Assembly: GCA_963664245.1 (NCBI GenBank)
Contig: OY760934.1
Span: 3,348,001 to 3,412,000 of the forward strand
Direction of reading: 5' to 3'
From: GCA-2711565 sp963664245
GTDB lineage: Bacteria > Bacteroidota > Bacteroidia > Bacteroidales > GCA-2711565
Length of the DNA stretch: 64,000 nt
Below the pieces are notes generated by a model. That model saw nothing but the letters and a program-made list of their open reading frames with translations. It did not search any database and had not been told where the DNA came from. Below, piece after piece: positions 42,808 through 52,182 of this stretch. Both the position numbers and the translations under genes were made by a program. Position 1 is the stretch's first letter. Every line of letters starts with the position of its first letter.

Positions 42808-43638
42808 TTATTTGCTGTCTCCTAAAATCAGGGGCAAACCATCTTTGCCGCTTCCAACCACTACAACTTTTGCATTTGGCGATTGAGCCAGTTTTAAAGT
42901 TGCTTCAATGCCTTTTTCCCGAAGGATTTTATCGGTCAAACTTGCACTCAGAATTTTGTTGGCTGCGGCTTTACCTTCTGCATCGATCCGCTGACGTTCG
43001 GCCTCTTTCTTAGCTTTTTGAAGTTTGAACTCATACTCTAATGATTCTTGTTCTTGTTTTAGTTTCGATTCGATTGCTTGCTTAATTGTAGGAGGAAGTG
43101 TTACATCCCTTACAAGAACTTCGTTCAATTGAACATACTGGGAGACCAGAATATTTTTGGTTTCTTCACCAATTTCATCCTGGATAGCATCCCGTTTGGT
43201 TGAGTAAATTTGTTCGGGAGTATAACGCCCAATTACCGAACGTGTTGCCGAACGAATGGCTGGTTTTACGATAGTGTTCAGGTAGTTTTGTCCTTTTTCT
43301 TGGTGAAGCATCCCTAATTTGTTGTATGCCGGTTGATACCAAATAGAAACATCTACGGAAATCTCCAGCCCGTTAGATGAAAGAACCGACATCTTTTCGG
43401 AAACTTCTTGCTGACGGACATTGTATTTGTACATTTTGTTCAGTGGCGAGATGATATGAAAGCCTTCGCCATAGGTTGTTTCGGTGTTTACGCCGCCAAA
43501 TAAGCGGAACATTACTCCGGCTTCTCCCGAATCGATGGTTACGGTAATACGGCTCCATAAAATAATGAGTAAGATGATGATAAAAACGATAATTGCCGTA
43601 GGTAAGATTTTACGGACATTAATTTCTTCTTGTGCCAT
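42808..43638 (-). CDS. Prohibitin/SPFH-family membrane protein
   Basis: A 276-residue protein with one N-terminal membrane helix (about 13-29, TAIIVFIIILLIILWSR) and an SPFH/Band 7 domain (about 30-210). GEAGVMFRLFGGV and GEGFHIISPLNKMYKYNVR are typical of the prohibitin subgroup. A coiled coil (about 185-235) full of Lys, Glu and Gln follows, then a tail ending in a Gly-Asp-rich segment. It probably forms ring oligomers that organise the inner membrane and proteases (family knowledge). A TACCTTTG promoter element lies near 43700 on the minus strand and a perfect terminator follows the gene. Confidence 0.92.
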   Translation of the reverse strand: MAQEEINVRKILPTAIIVFIIILLIILWSRITVTIDSGEAGVMFRLFGGVNTETTYGEGFHIISPLNKMYKYNVRQQEVSEKMSVLSSNGLEISVDVSIWYQPAYNKLGMLHQEKGQNYLNTIVKPAIRSATRSVIGRYTPEQIYSTKRDAIQDEIGEETKNILVSQYVQLNEVLVRDVTLPPTIKQAIESKLKQEQESLEYEFKLQKAKKEAERQRIDAEGKAAANKILSASLTDKILREKGIEATLKLAQSPNAKVVVVGSGKDGLPLILGDSK

Positions 43639-43761
43639 GATGGTTGATTTTGTATGCCCGATTGGGGCGGATTAACAATTAATTTCGATTCTTTCAAAGG
43701 TAATAAAAAAAGCCATGCCGAAACTTCGACATGACTTTTGTGATTATGGAATGATTTTCTT

Positions 43762-46149
43762 TTAAAATTTCAAACTAACACCGAACAAAAAGTTGGTCCC
43801 CGCCTGCGGGAAATACCCTAAGGATGAAGTATCTGTGCCTTCGCCAAAGTAGCGGTATGCCCAGGCACTTGATTCATATTCCTCGTCGAAGATGTTATTG
43901 ATTAATAAATTAAACCCGATTTCGGGGATCAGCTTGGTTTTAAACTTATACGATAAATTGAAATTACTTACAAAGTAAGCGTCAATGCTTCTTTCTTTGC
44001 TTTGGGTATTGTCAATATATTGACGGCCTACATATTTTGACATCAACGAGGCGGTGAAGTTTTTAAATGGGGTAAAACTAAATTGGTTCCCTATAATAAC
44101 GTTGGGTGAAAAAGACAGGTCTTTGTTTTTATATTGTTCAATAACAGGTTCGCCCATTTCCCAGCTTTCCAAATCAATAACATTGTCAACATAGTTGGTA
44201 AATTTTTTGATTTTGTTTTGGCTTATGGTCGCATTTAGTTCCCATTTAAGTAGTTTGTCAAACTGGTAGGCTCCGGCTAACTCAACTCCTACACGATAAC
44301 TTTTATCAACATTTGTCATGACTGCTTCCCCAACATTATTTAGTTTTCCGGTCAGAACCAGCTGATCTTTGTAATCCATGTAAAAGGCGTTTGCTTCTAC
44401 GGCCAGGTTTGAATTTTTACAACGATAGCCGAATTCGTAGTCAATCAGGAACTCTTTGTGAGGCGTGTAGCTTTCGTCGGCATCGCGGTAGTTTGAGCGT
44501 GACGGTTCGCGGTGTGAAACGGCTACACTGGCATAAGTCGATTGCTTTTCGTTGATTTCATAAAAAACACCGGCCTTGGGATTGATAAAATCAAATTTCC
44601 GGGTTTGGCTGATGTCTCTCAAGTCATCGTGAATGCCGTCGATCTCATATTTAATGGAACGGAATTGTAAATCGCCATAAATGTTAAGTTTAGGGCTTAT
44701 TTGGTAATTCATTTTTGCAAAAATGTTGAAATCCCTTTTGGTCCCGGTGTTAAAATACCAGCGGTAATTTTTTTCAATATTAACGGCATATTCTGACCAA
44801 ATAACTTCTCCGAAGTGGTCGCCATCGTATTTGTTCCAGGCTCCGCCCAAAATGGCTTTTAGTTTGTTGTTTTCATATTTCAAGGAGTAAGTGGTTCCGT
44901 AGAAATCATTGTCCAGCCATTTTTGTTGAATCAAATCCATCTCGTCAATGGTTTCCTCGCCAATGACCAAGGGGGCAATTGAATAATCGGCAAAATCCCG
45001 ATCTTCTTTATATTGCTCAAAATATCCGCGCCCGTAAGTGTAATGCAGGGCAGCGTTAAATTGGATTTGCCTGGTGATTTTTTGCGAAAAATGCAATTGA
45101 TAATGATCCTGCTGGTAGTCATCCACCTCGTTTTCGTAGGTGTAGGGATTGTAGGTGCGGTTGGTTTTCAGCATTTCTTTTGGAACGCCTCCCCAGGCCT
45201 GGTAGGTTCTTTCTTTGCCCGAAAAGATATTTAGTTTAACAATAGTGTTTTTTCCGTAGAACCCTGCCGAAACAAAAAACGATTTAAGGTCGGAAGTAGC
45301 CCGGTCGATAAATCCATCGGAGGTGATTTTTGACAAACGCCCATCGATGGTGAATTTTCCGTTCACCAGTCCGGTTCCAAATTCTATATTGTTCCTGAAC
45401 GTATTGAATGATCCGGCACTTGAGTTCACGTTTGCATAAGCCTCGCTTTTCATGGTGGTTGTTTGCAGGTTGATGGTTGCACCAAAAGCCGCTGCCCCGT
45501 TGGTAGAGGTTCCAACCCCGCGTTGTATCTGTATGTTGTCGACAGAGCTGGCAATATCTGGCAGGTTCACCCAGTACACGCCGTGAGATTCGGCTTCATT
45601 ATAGGGAATCCCGTTTATGGTAACGTTAATGCGTGTGACATCTGTTCCCCGGATACGCATCCCTGTATAGCCAACGCCCGCCCCTGCATCAGAAGTGGTT
45701 ATGGTTGAAGGCATCATTTCCAGAAGCATGGGAAGGTCCTGCCCAAGATTGCTTTTTTCAATATCTTCTTCATCAATTGTTTTAAAAGTAGTAGGAGAGT
45801 TCTCAGGAACCTTTGTTGCAACAATTAAAACTTCATCGGCCATGTAGGCTTTTTCTTCGAGCTCGAAATTGAGCATGGTGTTTTTGTCAACCTTTACGGT
45901 TTTTGTTTGGCTTTTGAAGCCGATGTGGCTAACGGTTACTTTGTAAGTTCCGGGGCCAATCTTAATAAAAGAGTATTCGCCGGCAAAATTTGAAACCTGC
46001 ATAAATGAGGTTCCTTCAATAATGACGTGTGCACCCAGGATGCTTTTTTTACTTCCTTTTTCAATAACTTTTCCTTTAATGGAAAATTGAGAAAATGCAA
46101 TGAGCGGCAAAATGCTAAGTAATGCCAGTGATAAGAATAATTTTTTCAT
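43762..46149 (-). CDS. TonB-dependent receptor, probably for thiamine
   Basis: A 795-residue outer-membrane receptor. Signal peptide about 1-20. The CarboxypepD_reg-like domain (about 22-105, FSIKGKVIEKGSKKSILGAH) is followed by the TonB plug (about 115-225, TGMRIRGTDVTRINVTINGI) and the 22-strand barrel to a terminal Phe (LFGVSLKF). TonB receptors import scarce nutrients using proton-motive force. A TPP riboswitch in the leader indicates that its substrate is thiamine, a phosphate ester of it, or a precursor (strong inference). No inner-membrane PnuT-type transporter is next to it in this window. Confidence 0.9.
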   Translation of the reverse strand: MKKLFLSLALLSILPLIAFSQFSIKGKVIEKGSKKSILGAHVIIEGTSFMQVSNFAGEYSFIKIGPGTYKVTVSHIGFKSQTKTVKVDKNTMLNFELEEKAYMADEVLIVATKVPENSPTTFKTIDEEDIEKSNLGQDLPMLLEMMPSTITTSDAGAGVGYTGMRIRGTDVTRINVTINGIPYNEAESHGVYWVNLPDIASSVDNIQIQRGVGTSTNGAAAFGATINLQTTTMKSEAYANVNSSAGSFNTFRNNIEFGTGLVNGKFTIDGRLSKITSDGFIDRATSDLKSFFVSAGFYGKNTIVKLNIFSGKERTYQAWGGVPKEMLKTNRTYNPYTYENEVDDYQQDHYQLHFSQKITRQIQFNAALHYTYGRGYFEQYKEDRDFADYSIAPLVIGEETIDEMDLIQQKWLDNDFYGTTYSLKYENNKLKAILGGAWNKYDGDHFGEVIWSEYAVNIEKNYRWYFNTGTKRDFNIFAKMNYQISPKLNIYGDLQFRSIKYEIDGIHDDLRDISQTRKFDFINPKAGVFYEINEKQSTYASVAVSHREPSRSNYRDADESYTPHKEFLIDYEFGYRCKNSNLAVEANAFYMDYKDQLVLTGKLNNVGEAVMTNVDKSYRVGVELAGAYQFDKLLKWELNATISQNKIKKFTNYVDNVIDLESWEMGEPVIEQYKNKDLSFSPNVIIGNQFSFTPFKNFTASLMSKYVGRQYIDNTQSKERSIDAYFVSNFNLSYKFKTKLIPEIGFNLLINNIFDEEYESSAWAYRYFGEGTDTSSLGYFPQAGTNFLFGVSLKF

Positions 46150-46202
46150 TTTTTTATTGAGTTTTTAGATGACTAAAAAATCAATAGAGGAAATTCTGGA
46201 AT

Positions 46203-46284
46203 CTTTCTTTCCCTCCGCCGGTACTAACCGGATCAGGTTATAAGAGTATGATCTCAGCCCGTTTATTTTAGGGCACCCCTATTG
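46203..46284 (-). promoter_or_regulatory. TPP (THI-box) riboswitch upstream of the TonB receptor
   Basis: On the minus strand the leader reads GGGGTGCC, then GGGCTGAGATCATAC, then ACCTGATCCGGTTAGTACCG followed by GCGGAGGGA. These are the conserved blocks of the thiamine pyrophosphate aptamer, including the CUGAGA and ACCUGAUC pyrimidine- and pyrophosphate-sensing segments. It ends about 55 bases before the receptor's ATG. A TAACTTTG promoter element lies just upstream (46297-46304 on the minus strand). Confidence 0.95.
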
Positions 46285-46357
46285 TGAATATCGTTGCAAA
46301 GTTATGCGATAATTTTTTAGAATTCCAAATTTGAATGTTTTTATCTACTTTTGAAGC

Positions 46358-46774
46358 ATGAAAATTATTATTGTCAATGGCCCGAATTTAAACCTGCTTG
46401 GTAAACGCGAGCCTGGTATTTATGGCAACTCCGACTTTGAAAGTTATTTTGAAAATCTAAGGAAGCTTTTTCCTGATTTTACGATTGATTATTACCAAAG
46501 CAATGTAGAAGGTGAAATCATCAATAAATTGCATGAAGTTGGTTTTTCTTTCGATGGGATTATCTTAAATGCCGGGGGCTATACCCATACTTCAGTGGCT
46601 ATTGCCGATGCCATTAAAGCCATTGAAACGCCCGTGATAGAAGTGCATATTTCCAATGTTTTATCTCGCGAAGAATTTAGGCATATTTCTTTAATTGGCC
46701 CGAATTGTAAAGGAAGTATTGTTGGTTTTGGGCTGGATTCTTACCGTTTGGCAATAGAGAGTTTTAAGAAATAA
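46358..46774 (+). CDS. aroQ: 3-dehydroquinate dehydratase, type II
   Basis: Third enzyme of the shikimate pathway, 138 residues. Family motifs are IVNGPNLNLLGKREPGIYG at the start, DYYQSNVEGEIINKLHE, ILNAGGYTHTSVAIADAI (substrate-binding) and VIEVHISNVLSREEFRH with the catalytic-site His. The start at 46358 aligns exactly with the family N-terminus. It is divergent from the TonB receptor. Confidence 0.97.
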   Translation: MKIIIVNGPNLNLLGKREPGIYGNSDFESYFENLRKLFPDFTIDYYQSNVEGEIINKLHEVGFSFDGIILNAGGYTHTSVAIADAIKAIETPVIEVHISNVLSREEFRHISLIGPNCKGSIVGFGLDSYRLAIESFKK

Positions 46775-47797
46775 TTATTTTGAAAACCGTTTTTGATTGA
46801 GCTGGCTAAACTTTTTAAGTTGCCACAGGTAATGGTCGAACGCGATATTGCCCCAGTAAATAGCCGACACTTTTTCTTGTTTTAGCTGTGCACGCTTTTG
46901 CCTGAGTCTTTTCAGGTTTTTGTAGAAACTCATGTGTGCCCGAACCACTGCCCATAAATCTTTATATCCTCCCTGGAATAAGAATTTTGTTCCTGCCAGG
47001 CCATCTAAAAACAAGCGGGAAATAAACATTTTTAGCAGACGGTTACTTGGCAGGTTTTTATACATCAAAAAGAAATTGTTGCGGAAATTGAAATAGGTTT
47101 TCCGTGCTGAAGATTTTGGTAATGTTCCGCCACCTACGTGGTAAACCAGCGAATAGGGACAGTACATAATTTTGAATCCCTGGTTCTTTAACCGCCAGCA
47201 CAAATCAATTTCTTCCATGTGGGCGAAAAAATCGCCATCCAGCCCACCGTATTTGTGGAAATATTCTGCACGGATGAACATGCAGGCCCCGGATGCCCAA
47301 AAAACTTCAACCACATCGTCGTATTGACCGTGATCCTTTTCCATGGATTGAAAAATGCGCCCGCGGCAAAAAGGGTAACCGTATTTATCCAAATATCCTC
47401 CGGCAGCACCGGCATATTCAAAGCATTCTTTGTCGTGAAATGCCCTGATTTTGGGTTGTGTGGCAGCAATGTTTTCATCGCTTTCCAAAAGTTCAACCAC
47501 CGGCTTGATCCAGTTTTCAGTAACTTCAATATCTGAATTTAGAAGGACATAATATTTATTGTCAATTTCTTTTAACGCGAGGTTGTAGCCTTCGGCATAA
47601 CCAGCGTTGAAATGGTTTTGAATAATCTTGACTTCGGGGTGGTTCTTTTTTAAATATGAAACCGAATCATCGGTAGAGGCATTATCGGCCACGTAAATGT
47701 CGGCATCATCCTTACTGTATTTAATAACAGAAGGCAGAAAATCCTGCAGGAACCTAAGCCCGTTCCAGTTTAAAATAACAACAGCAACTTTTTTCAA
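46775..47797 (-). CDS. Family 2 glycosyltransferase (rhamnosyltransferase-like)
   Basis: A 340-residue GT-A enzyme. It starts with VAVVILNWNGLRFLQDFLPS, then has YVADNASTDDSV and the DxD-type motif VLLNSDIEVTENW. The ED region is FFAHMEEIDLCWRLKNQGFK with WASGACMFIRAEYF before it, the combination seen in WbbL/RfbF-like rhamnosyl and cell-wall transferases. The C-terminal third has a basic helix that may bind the membrane. Four bases separate it from the acyltransferase gene, so both belong to an envelope-building pair. Confidence 0.9.
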   Translation of the reverse strand: MKKVAVVILNWNGLRFLQDFLPSVIKYSKDDADIYVADNASTDDSVSYLKKNHPEVKIIQNHFNAGYAEGYNLALKEIDNKYYVLLNSDIEVTENWIKPVVELLESDENIAATQPKIRAFHDKECFEYAGAAGGYLDKYGYPFCRGRIFQSMEKDHGQYDDVVEVFWASGACMFIRAEYFHKYGGLDGDFFAHMEEIDLCWRLKNQGFKIMYCPYSLVYHVGGGTLPKSSARKTYFNFRNNFFLMYKNLPSNRLLKMFISRLFLDGLAGTKFLFQGGYKDLWAVVRAHMSFYKNLKRLRQKRAQLKQEKVSAIYWGNIAFDHYLWQLKKFSQLNQKRFSK

Positions 47798-47800
47798 AAC

Positions 47801-48688
47801 CTAATCATTAATTATTTCCTCTTCTTCCCGTTTGATTTTCCATCTGCGGTGCGACCAAAGCCAGTCGGCAGGGTGTTGGATAATTGCAGTTTCCAGTTTT
47901 TGGGCATAACTTTCAATAATCTCAAATCTTTTAGTGTTTTGAGGATCATCCGAAATTAAATCTGCCACAATTTGATAATGCCCTCTTTTGGTGTGATGGA
48001 TGTCAACGAAAACAATCGCTAAGTTATACATTTTTGCGATTTTTTCAATGCCGGTAAAAAAGGCCGTTTCCTGGTTTAAAAACCGGGTCCAGTACCTTGA
48101 TTTGCTATGCGTAGGTGTTTGGTCGCCGCCGATGAGGGTGAGTGTCCTTTCATTCCGGTTTTCTCCCATCATATCGTAGGTTTTACGGTGATGATAGGGG
48201 GTGAGTTCAAAAACGGCTCGGGCTTTGTTGGTATATTTATCAAAAAATTTATTTTTTATCGGACGAACCGTAACATAGCATTTATGAGGCGAAATAAGCG
48301 ACATGTACGACATGATCCATTCAAAGTTGCCGCAATGACCAACGACCACAATTACGCTTTTTTTTTCTTGGTATAAACGGTTGAATAGTTCCCAGTTTTT
48401 TACCTGTATGCGTTTGTGATAATGCTTTTCTTTCATGCCGTTTTTCTTTAGCGTTTCAAGCATGATGTCGCAAAGATTGTGGTAGTATTGTTTCATGATT
48501 TTTCGACGTTCTTTCTCGCTTTTATCAGGGAAGGAATTTTGGAGATTATCCATCACCACTTTTTTGCGGTAGCCAACAATGTAAAAGATGACAAGATACA
48601 AGAAATCGGACAATCGGTAAATCAGGAAAAAGGGCATTTTTGAGATGCACCATAAAAAAGCCTGGAGCATATAATTAGCAATACACAT
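47801..48688 (-). CDS. LpxL/HtrB-family lipid A acyltransferase
   Basis: A 295-residue inner-membrane acyltransferase that adds a secondary fatty acid to lipid A. An N-terminal hydrophobic segment (about 10-45) is followed by RKKVVMDNLQNSFPDKSEKE, a family signature. The catalytic motif is GHCGNFEW with His and Glu in the HxxxxE/D arrangement, later GGDQTPTHSKSRYW. It is 3 bases upstream of a glycosyltransferase, with the acyltransferase translated first. It is consistent with lpxB in the same genome segment. Confidence 0.9.
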   Translation of the reverse strand: MCIANYMLQAFLWCISKMPFFLIYRLSDFLYLVIFYIVGYRKKVVMDNLQNSFPDKSEKERRKIMKQYYHNLCDIMLETLKKNGMKEKHYHKRIQVKNWELFNRLYQEKKSVIVVVGHCGNFEWIMSYMSLISPHKCYVTVRPIKNKFFDKYTNKARAVFELTPYHHRKTYDMMGENRNERTLTLIGGDQTPTHSKSRYWTRFLNQETAFFTGIEKIAKMYNLAIVFVDIHHTKRGHYQIVADLISDDPQNTKRFEIIESYAQKLETAIIQHPADWLWSHRRWKIKREEEEIIND

Positions 48689-48843
48689 TAAATTAGGTTT
48701 AGGTCAAAAACAGTTCACAAAATTACATTTTAATTTTGATTAGTGAATAAAATATTTGTCCCCCTAAGGCTTTAGAATCCTGTGCTTTTTAAAATTTTTA
48801 AAAATTTAGTTTTGAAAATTAAAAAATATTGTACTTTTGCAGC

Positions 48844-48928
48844 GGAGAAATGGCAGAGTGGTCGAATGCGGCGGTCTTGAAAACCGTTGAGGGTCACACC
48901 TCCGGGGGTTCGAATCCCTCTTTCTCCG
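48844..48928 (+). tRNA. tRNA-Ser (TGA)
   Basis: The acceptor arms GGAGAAA and TTTCTCC pair perfectly with discriminator G. The anticodon arm CGGTC-TTGAAAA-CCG gives TGA. A long variable arm shows the serine class II form. CCA is not encoded. A TACTTTTG element is at 48832-48839. Confidence 0.96.
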
Positions 48929-48935
48929 CTCAAAT

Positions 48936-48975
48936 AAACCGCAAGTCTTTTGTTAATGAAGATTTGCGGTTTTTG
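48936..48975 (+). terminator. Terminator after tRNA-Ser
   Basis: AAACCGCAA (48936-48944) and TTGCGGTTT (48964-48972) pair, with further pairing of TCTT and AAGA inside, followed by T. It lies 8 bases past the tRNA. Confidence 0.8.
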
Positions 48976-49178
48976 TTTTAAGCTGAAATCCATTTGTTGT
49001 CCATCCTGAAACGGGTTCTTAATTTATTGAGCTGAAAAAGCACAGTTTGCCGAAATTGAAGGTTGAAATAGCTCAAAAAAAAGGAGGCTTTTTTGGGGTG
49101 TATAATGTAAGTTGCACTTATTCAGTGCGTTGATTTTTCGGTATAAAATTTGAAAAGACCTTCCCATAACTTAATGAT

Positions 49179-50084
49179 ATGCATGTGATGAAATTTATTG
49201 GTAGAGGAACGCATAAGGTGATTTTAACCTTATTTGTAATTAGTTTTTTGTGGGCTTGTACAAAAGAGAACCCGGTTGGAGATGGTACTGATAATACCGA
49301 TGGTTCAATAACGCCCAATACAGATTTTTTGTATGGAAATACTGCGAGGGCAATTTTTGTGAACCGGGCAAATTTTGTATGGAATAATATGAGCCGGACA
49401 AAATATGCGCACAACGCCGACAAGGTGATTGATGATATAAATGGGGTTTATAAGTTTGATTGCAGTGGTTTTATCGGGCAAATTGTTTTGGATAAAGTTT
49501 TATCCAATCATTATGAAGACCTGGAAGCTCATATGGGGCGTGTTATCAATCCGGATGGTACATATATGAGTTTAAGCCGGCCGCTTGTTGCCAGTTTTTA
49601 CGATTATTTTGAAGATGTTTTAGGAGATAATAATGTTGCTGAAAACAATTATTGGAAAGTGTTTCGGGTTGTTGATTCGCTAAAAAAAGGAGATTTTATT
49701 ATTGCCCGTTACGCTGATGAATGGCGGCAGGACAATAATAACTCAAATACCGGCCATATGATGCTTGCATGGGAAATTGGAACCATTGAAAATGGTGAAA
49801 TAGAGTTGCAGGTAATGGATGCAACTTCTATGCCTCATACCACAACGGCCGATACACGTACCATGAATGCTTACCCGGTGGCCGAACTTTATAATGGCGA
49901 AAAAAGCGGGGTCGGCTTTGGAAGAATGAGATTTCTTGTCAATACGACCACTAGGCAGGTTTATGGCTATAGATGGAGCCTGAATAGCAAATATTGCTAT
50001 AACCTTGTTGAAGGAGATGGCTATTCGGAAACGAATGCCTCTTACAACAGGTTGGAAGGAATTCTCTTTGCCCGTCCGATATAA
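49179..50084 (+). CDS. Lipoprotein with NlpC/P60-like cysteine peptidase signature
   Basis: A 301-residue envelope lipoprotein. The signal peptide ends at LWACTKEN (Cys about 26). A possible catalytic Cys lies in YKFDCSGFIGQIVLDK and a His in NTGHMMLAWEIG, the Cys-His order and spacing seen in NlpC/P60-like papain folds, which cut gamma-D-glutamyl bonds in peptidoglycan. The rest resembles no other family I know. The second Met (residue 4) is an alternative start. It stands just before the poly-gamma-glutamate operon but has its own 224-base gap after it. A functional link is possible, not shown. Confidence 0.62.
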   Translation: MHVMKFIGRGTHKVILTLFVISFLWACTKENPVGDGTDNTDGSITPNTDFLYGNTARAIFVNRANFVWNNMSRTKYAHNADKVIDDINGVYKFDCSGFIGQIVLDKVLSNHYEDLEAHMGRVINPDGTYMSLSRPLVASFYDYFEDVLGDNNVAENNYWKVFRVVDSLKKGDFIIARYADEWRQDNNNSNTGHMMLAWEIGTIENGEIELQVMDATSMPHTTTADTRTMNAYPVAELYNGEKSGVGFGRMRFLVNTTTRQVYGYRWSLNSKYCYNLVEGDGYSETNASYNRLEGILFARPI

Positions 50085-50247
50085 TATTCTACTAAATATT
50101 TTCTTTTTTTAAATTAATTTTTAGAATTTACGGTATGGGAAAAGATTGCATAGTTTTTGTTTTTTGTGTGCTGAAACAACCCAGGTTTTTTTATGTTTTA
50201 ACAGGCCTTTTTTGCTAAGTATTAGAAGTACAATAGTTTGTAAAACG

Positions 50248-50263
50248 TGGCATATGCTTTGCA
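50248..50263 (+). promoter_or_regulatory. Sigma-54-type promoter before the poly-gamma-glutamate operon
   Basis: TGGCATATGCTTTGCA matches the -24/-12 consensus TGGCAY-N5-TTGCW exactly, with GG and GC separated by ten bases. The expected start of transcription lies 12 bases further, about 35 bases before the first ATG. The rest of 50085-50308 shows no clear secondary structure or gene. Confidence 0.72.
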
Positions 50264-50308
50264 AACCCCGAACAAGTATTTAATCTTTTTTGATATAAAT
50301 TAAACACT

Positions 50309-52156
50309 ATGAAAAAAATTAAACGATTTAATTTAACAACACTATTAGTTTTGGCTTTTACCCTGCTAATGGTAACAAGTTGCGAAGACGCTTTTATAGA
50401 TGATGGCGATTCGGACAATGGAATCAATTCCAATGCTAACTACCTTTATGTTATTGACAATGATGCGAAAGAGCTGTTAATGCTCGACAAAAACCTGAAC
50501 ACGCTTAAAACGTGGGATTTGAGTGGGGTTTCAGAAGGCTATGACATTCGAGGATTAACCTGTAACGATGACTTTTTATGGATTTCGGTAACCGGATCGT
50601 TAGATCAAATTATACAACTGGCTGCCGATGGTGACGACCTTTTGGTTTTAAGCAGCATGGATGCCCCCCCGAGCAAACAAGGGACCATTCGTGATTTAAC
50701 CTGGGATGGTGAGTATTTGTGGGCACTGAATAGTGGTTCAACAACTTACAATTTCCCGGCAAAATTGTTTAAAATCGATGTTAATACAAATACAGTGCTG
50801 GAAGAATATGATTTGAATCTTTCTGAAGCTAGGGGAATCACCTATGTTAAAGATAATGAAGATGTTTATGGGCGGGGAACTCCCGATGGAATTTACATTA
50901 CAGAAACGGGTCAGGACAAGATTTATTTGTTTGATGAAAGTAGGGTTCTTTCTGAGTATTTTGATATGCCTTTGCATCCAAGAGGAGAATCATATACGGC
51001 TCCTTATGCCATTTCTTACAGTAATAAATCGTTTTATGTGGTTAATGTTTCTGGTAGCTCCGGAAATTATTTATACCGGATTCAACAAAAAGGGACTACT
51101 GCTGAAGCGGTTGTAGAAGATCTGATTGAATTCCCGTTCAATTCACCTTATGCTATTCAATGGTCCAATTTCGATTTTAGAGAAGGTGTTGATCCTGAAA
51201 TTTCTTCTGTACTACCTAATTCTGCCAAGTTGGGAGAGACTTTAGATGTAGATATAGAAGGTATTGCTTTTACTTCCGATCTGGAAGTATCATTTGGAGA
51301 CGATATAACTGTAAATCAAAAAACCTATGTTGACAGCAAATTAATCAGGGTTAATATTACAGTTTCGAATCATGCTGATGTTGGAACCTTTGATGTTGTT
51401 TTAACCAATGGCGATGGAAATACGTTTACAGGAACCTCAATGTTTAATGTAATTGAACGCGATCCGAACGATGGTTATATTTATTATTGCGATAATGATG
51501 GCGGAAAAATCATAAAACTTAAAATTTCTGATTTAAGTGTCGTTGAAGAATGGAACCCCACTTATGGTGATGGTGGAAGTTTCCAAGGTTTGGAATTTCT
51601 TGATGACGAATTGTGGTTTGCTTCTGCCGGTAGTTGTGATTCAATTATGAAAATTGATACTGCAACCATGACTGTGCTTCAAACTATGATTGCACCTCCG
51701 GCCCAATCAGGTACAATACGTGAAATCGCCTTTGACTCTAATGGCGACTTATGGGCATTAAACTCAAGTGAAGATGCTATTTATAAACTTAATAAAACCG
51801 ATGGTAGTATTCTTGAAACCATTGCAACCGCTGAAGGAGATGGTGGAGACAGAGGTATTGTATTTGTCGAAGGGGTATTGTATTCTGTAAACTATAAAAC
51901 CGATAAAGCATATACATACAACTTTACTACAAGTACATGGGCAGAAGCATTTGATATTCCTGCTCCTGCTGGCGTACCTGATAATAGAATTTATCCAACT
52001 GGAATTACTTATGATGGCGTAAACTTCTGGATTGCGAATAGTTCTTACGAGTATGATTACATCATGCAAGTGTCTACTTCAGGTGCTTTAATTCAGTCAT
52101 ACACGGTGCTTAATGCAGGAGATGCTTCAATTGCAGGTGTTGCCTTTACTTATTAA
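50309..52156 (+). CDS. Beta-propeller/IPT lipoprotein
   Basis: A 615-residue surface lipoprotein. The signal peptide ends in MVTSCEDAF (Cys about 25). Residues about 35-290 hold repeats of a Kelch or NHL-like six-strand type (DLTWDGEYLWALNSG). Residues about 295-385 are an IPT/TIG Ig-like domain (VDPEISSVLPNSAKLGETLD). Residues about 390-615 are a second propeller-like set (IREIAFDSNGDLWALNSSED). The two propellers resemble each other, pointing to an internal duplication. It is the first gene after a sigma-54-type promoter and precedes the porin. A substrate-binding or scaffold role is inferred. Confidence 0.75.
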   Translation: MKKIKRFNLTTLLVLAFTLLMVTSCEDAFIDDGDSDNGINSNANYLYVIDNDAKELLMLDKNLNTLKTWDLSGVSEGYDIRGLTCNDDFLWISVTGSLDQIIQLAADGDDLLVLSSMDAPPSKQGTIRDLTWDGEYLWALNSGSTTYNFPAKLFKIDVNTNTVLEEYDLNLSEARGITYVKDNEDVYGRGTPDGIYITETGQDKIYLFDESRVLSEYFDMPLHPRGESYTAPYAISYSNKSFYVVNVSGSSGNYLYRIQQKGTTAEAVVEDLIEFPFNSPYAIQWSNFDFREGVDPEISSVLPNSAKLGETLDVDIEGIAFTSDLEVSFGDDITVNQKTYVDSKLIRVNITVSNHADVGTFDVVLTNGDGNTFTGTSMFNVIERDPNDGYIYYCDNDGGKIIKLKISDLSVVEEWNPTYGDGGSFQGLEFLDDELWFASAGSCDSIMKIDTATMTVLQTMIAPPAQSGTIREIAFDSNGDLWALNSSEDAIYKLNKTDGSILETIATAEGDGGDRGIVFVEGVLYSVNYKTDKAYTYNFTTSTWAEAFDIPAPAGVPDNRIYPTGITYDGVNFWIANSSYEYDYIMQVSTSGALIQSYTVLNAGDASIAGVAFTY

Positions 52157-52182
52157 TCGTTTTAAAATTTAAAAAATACATC

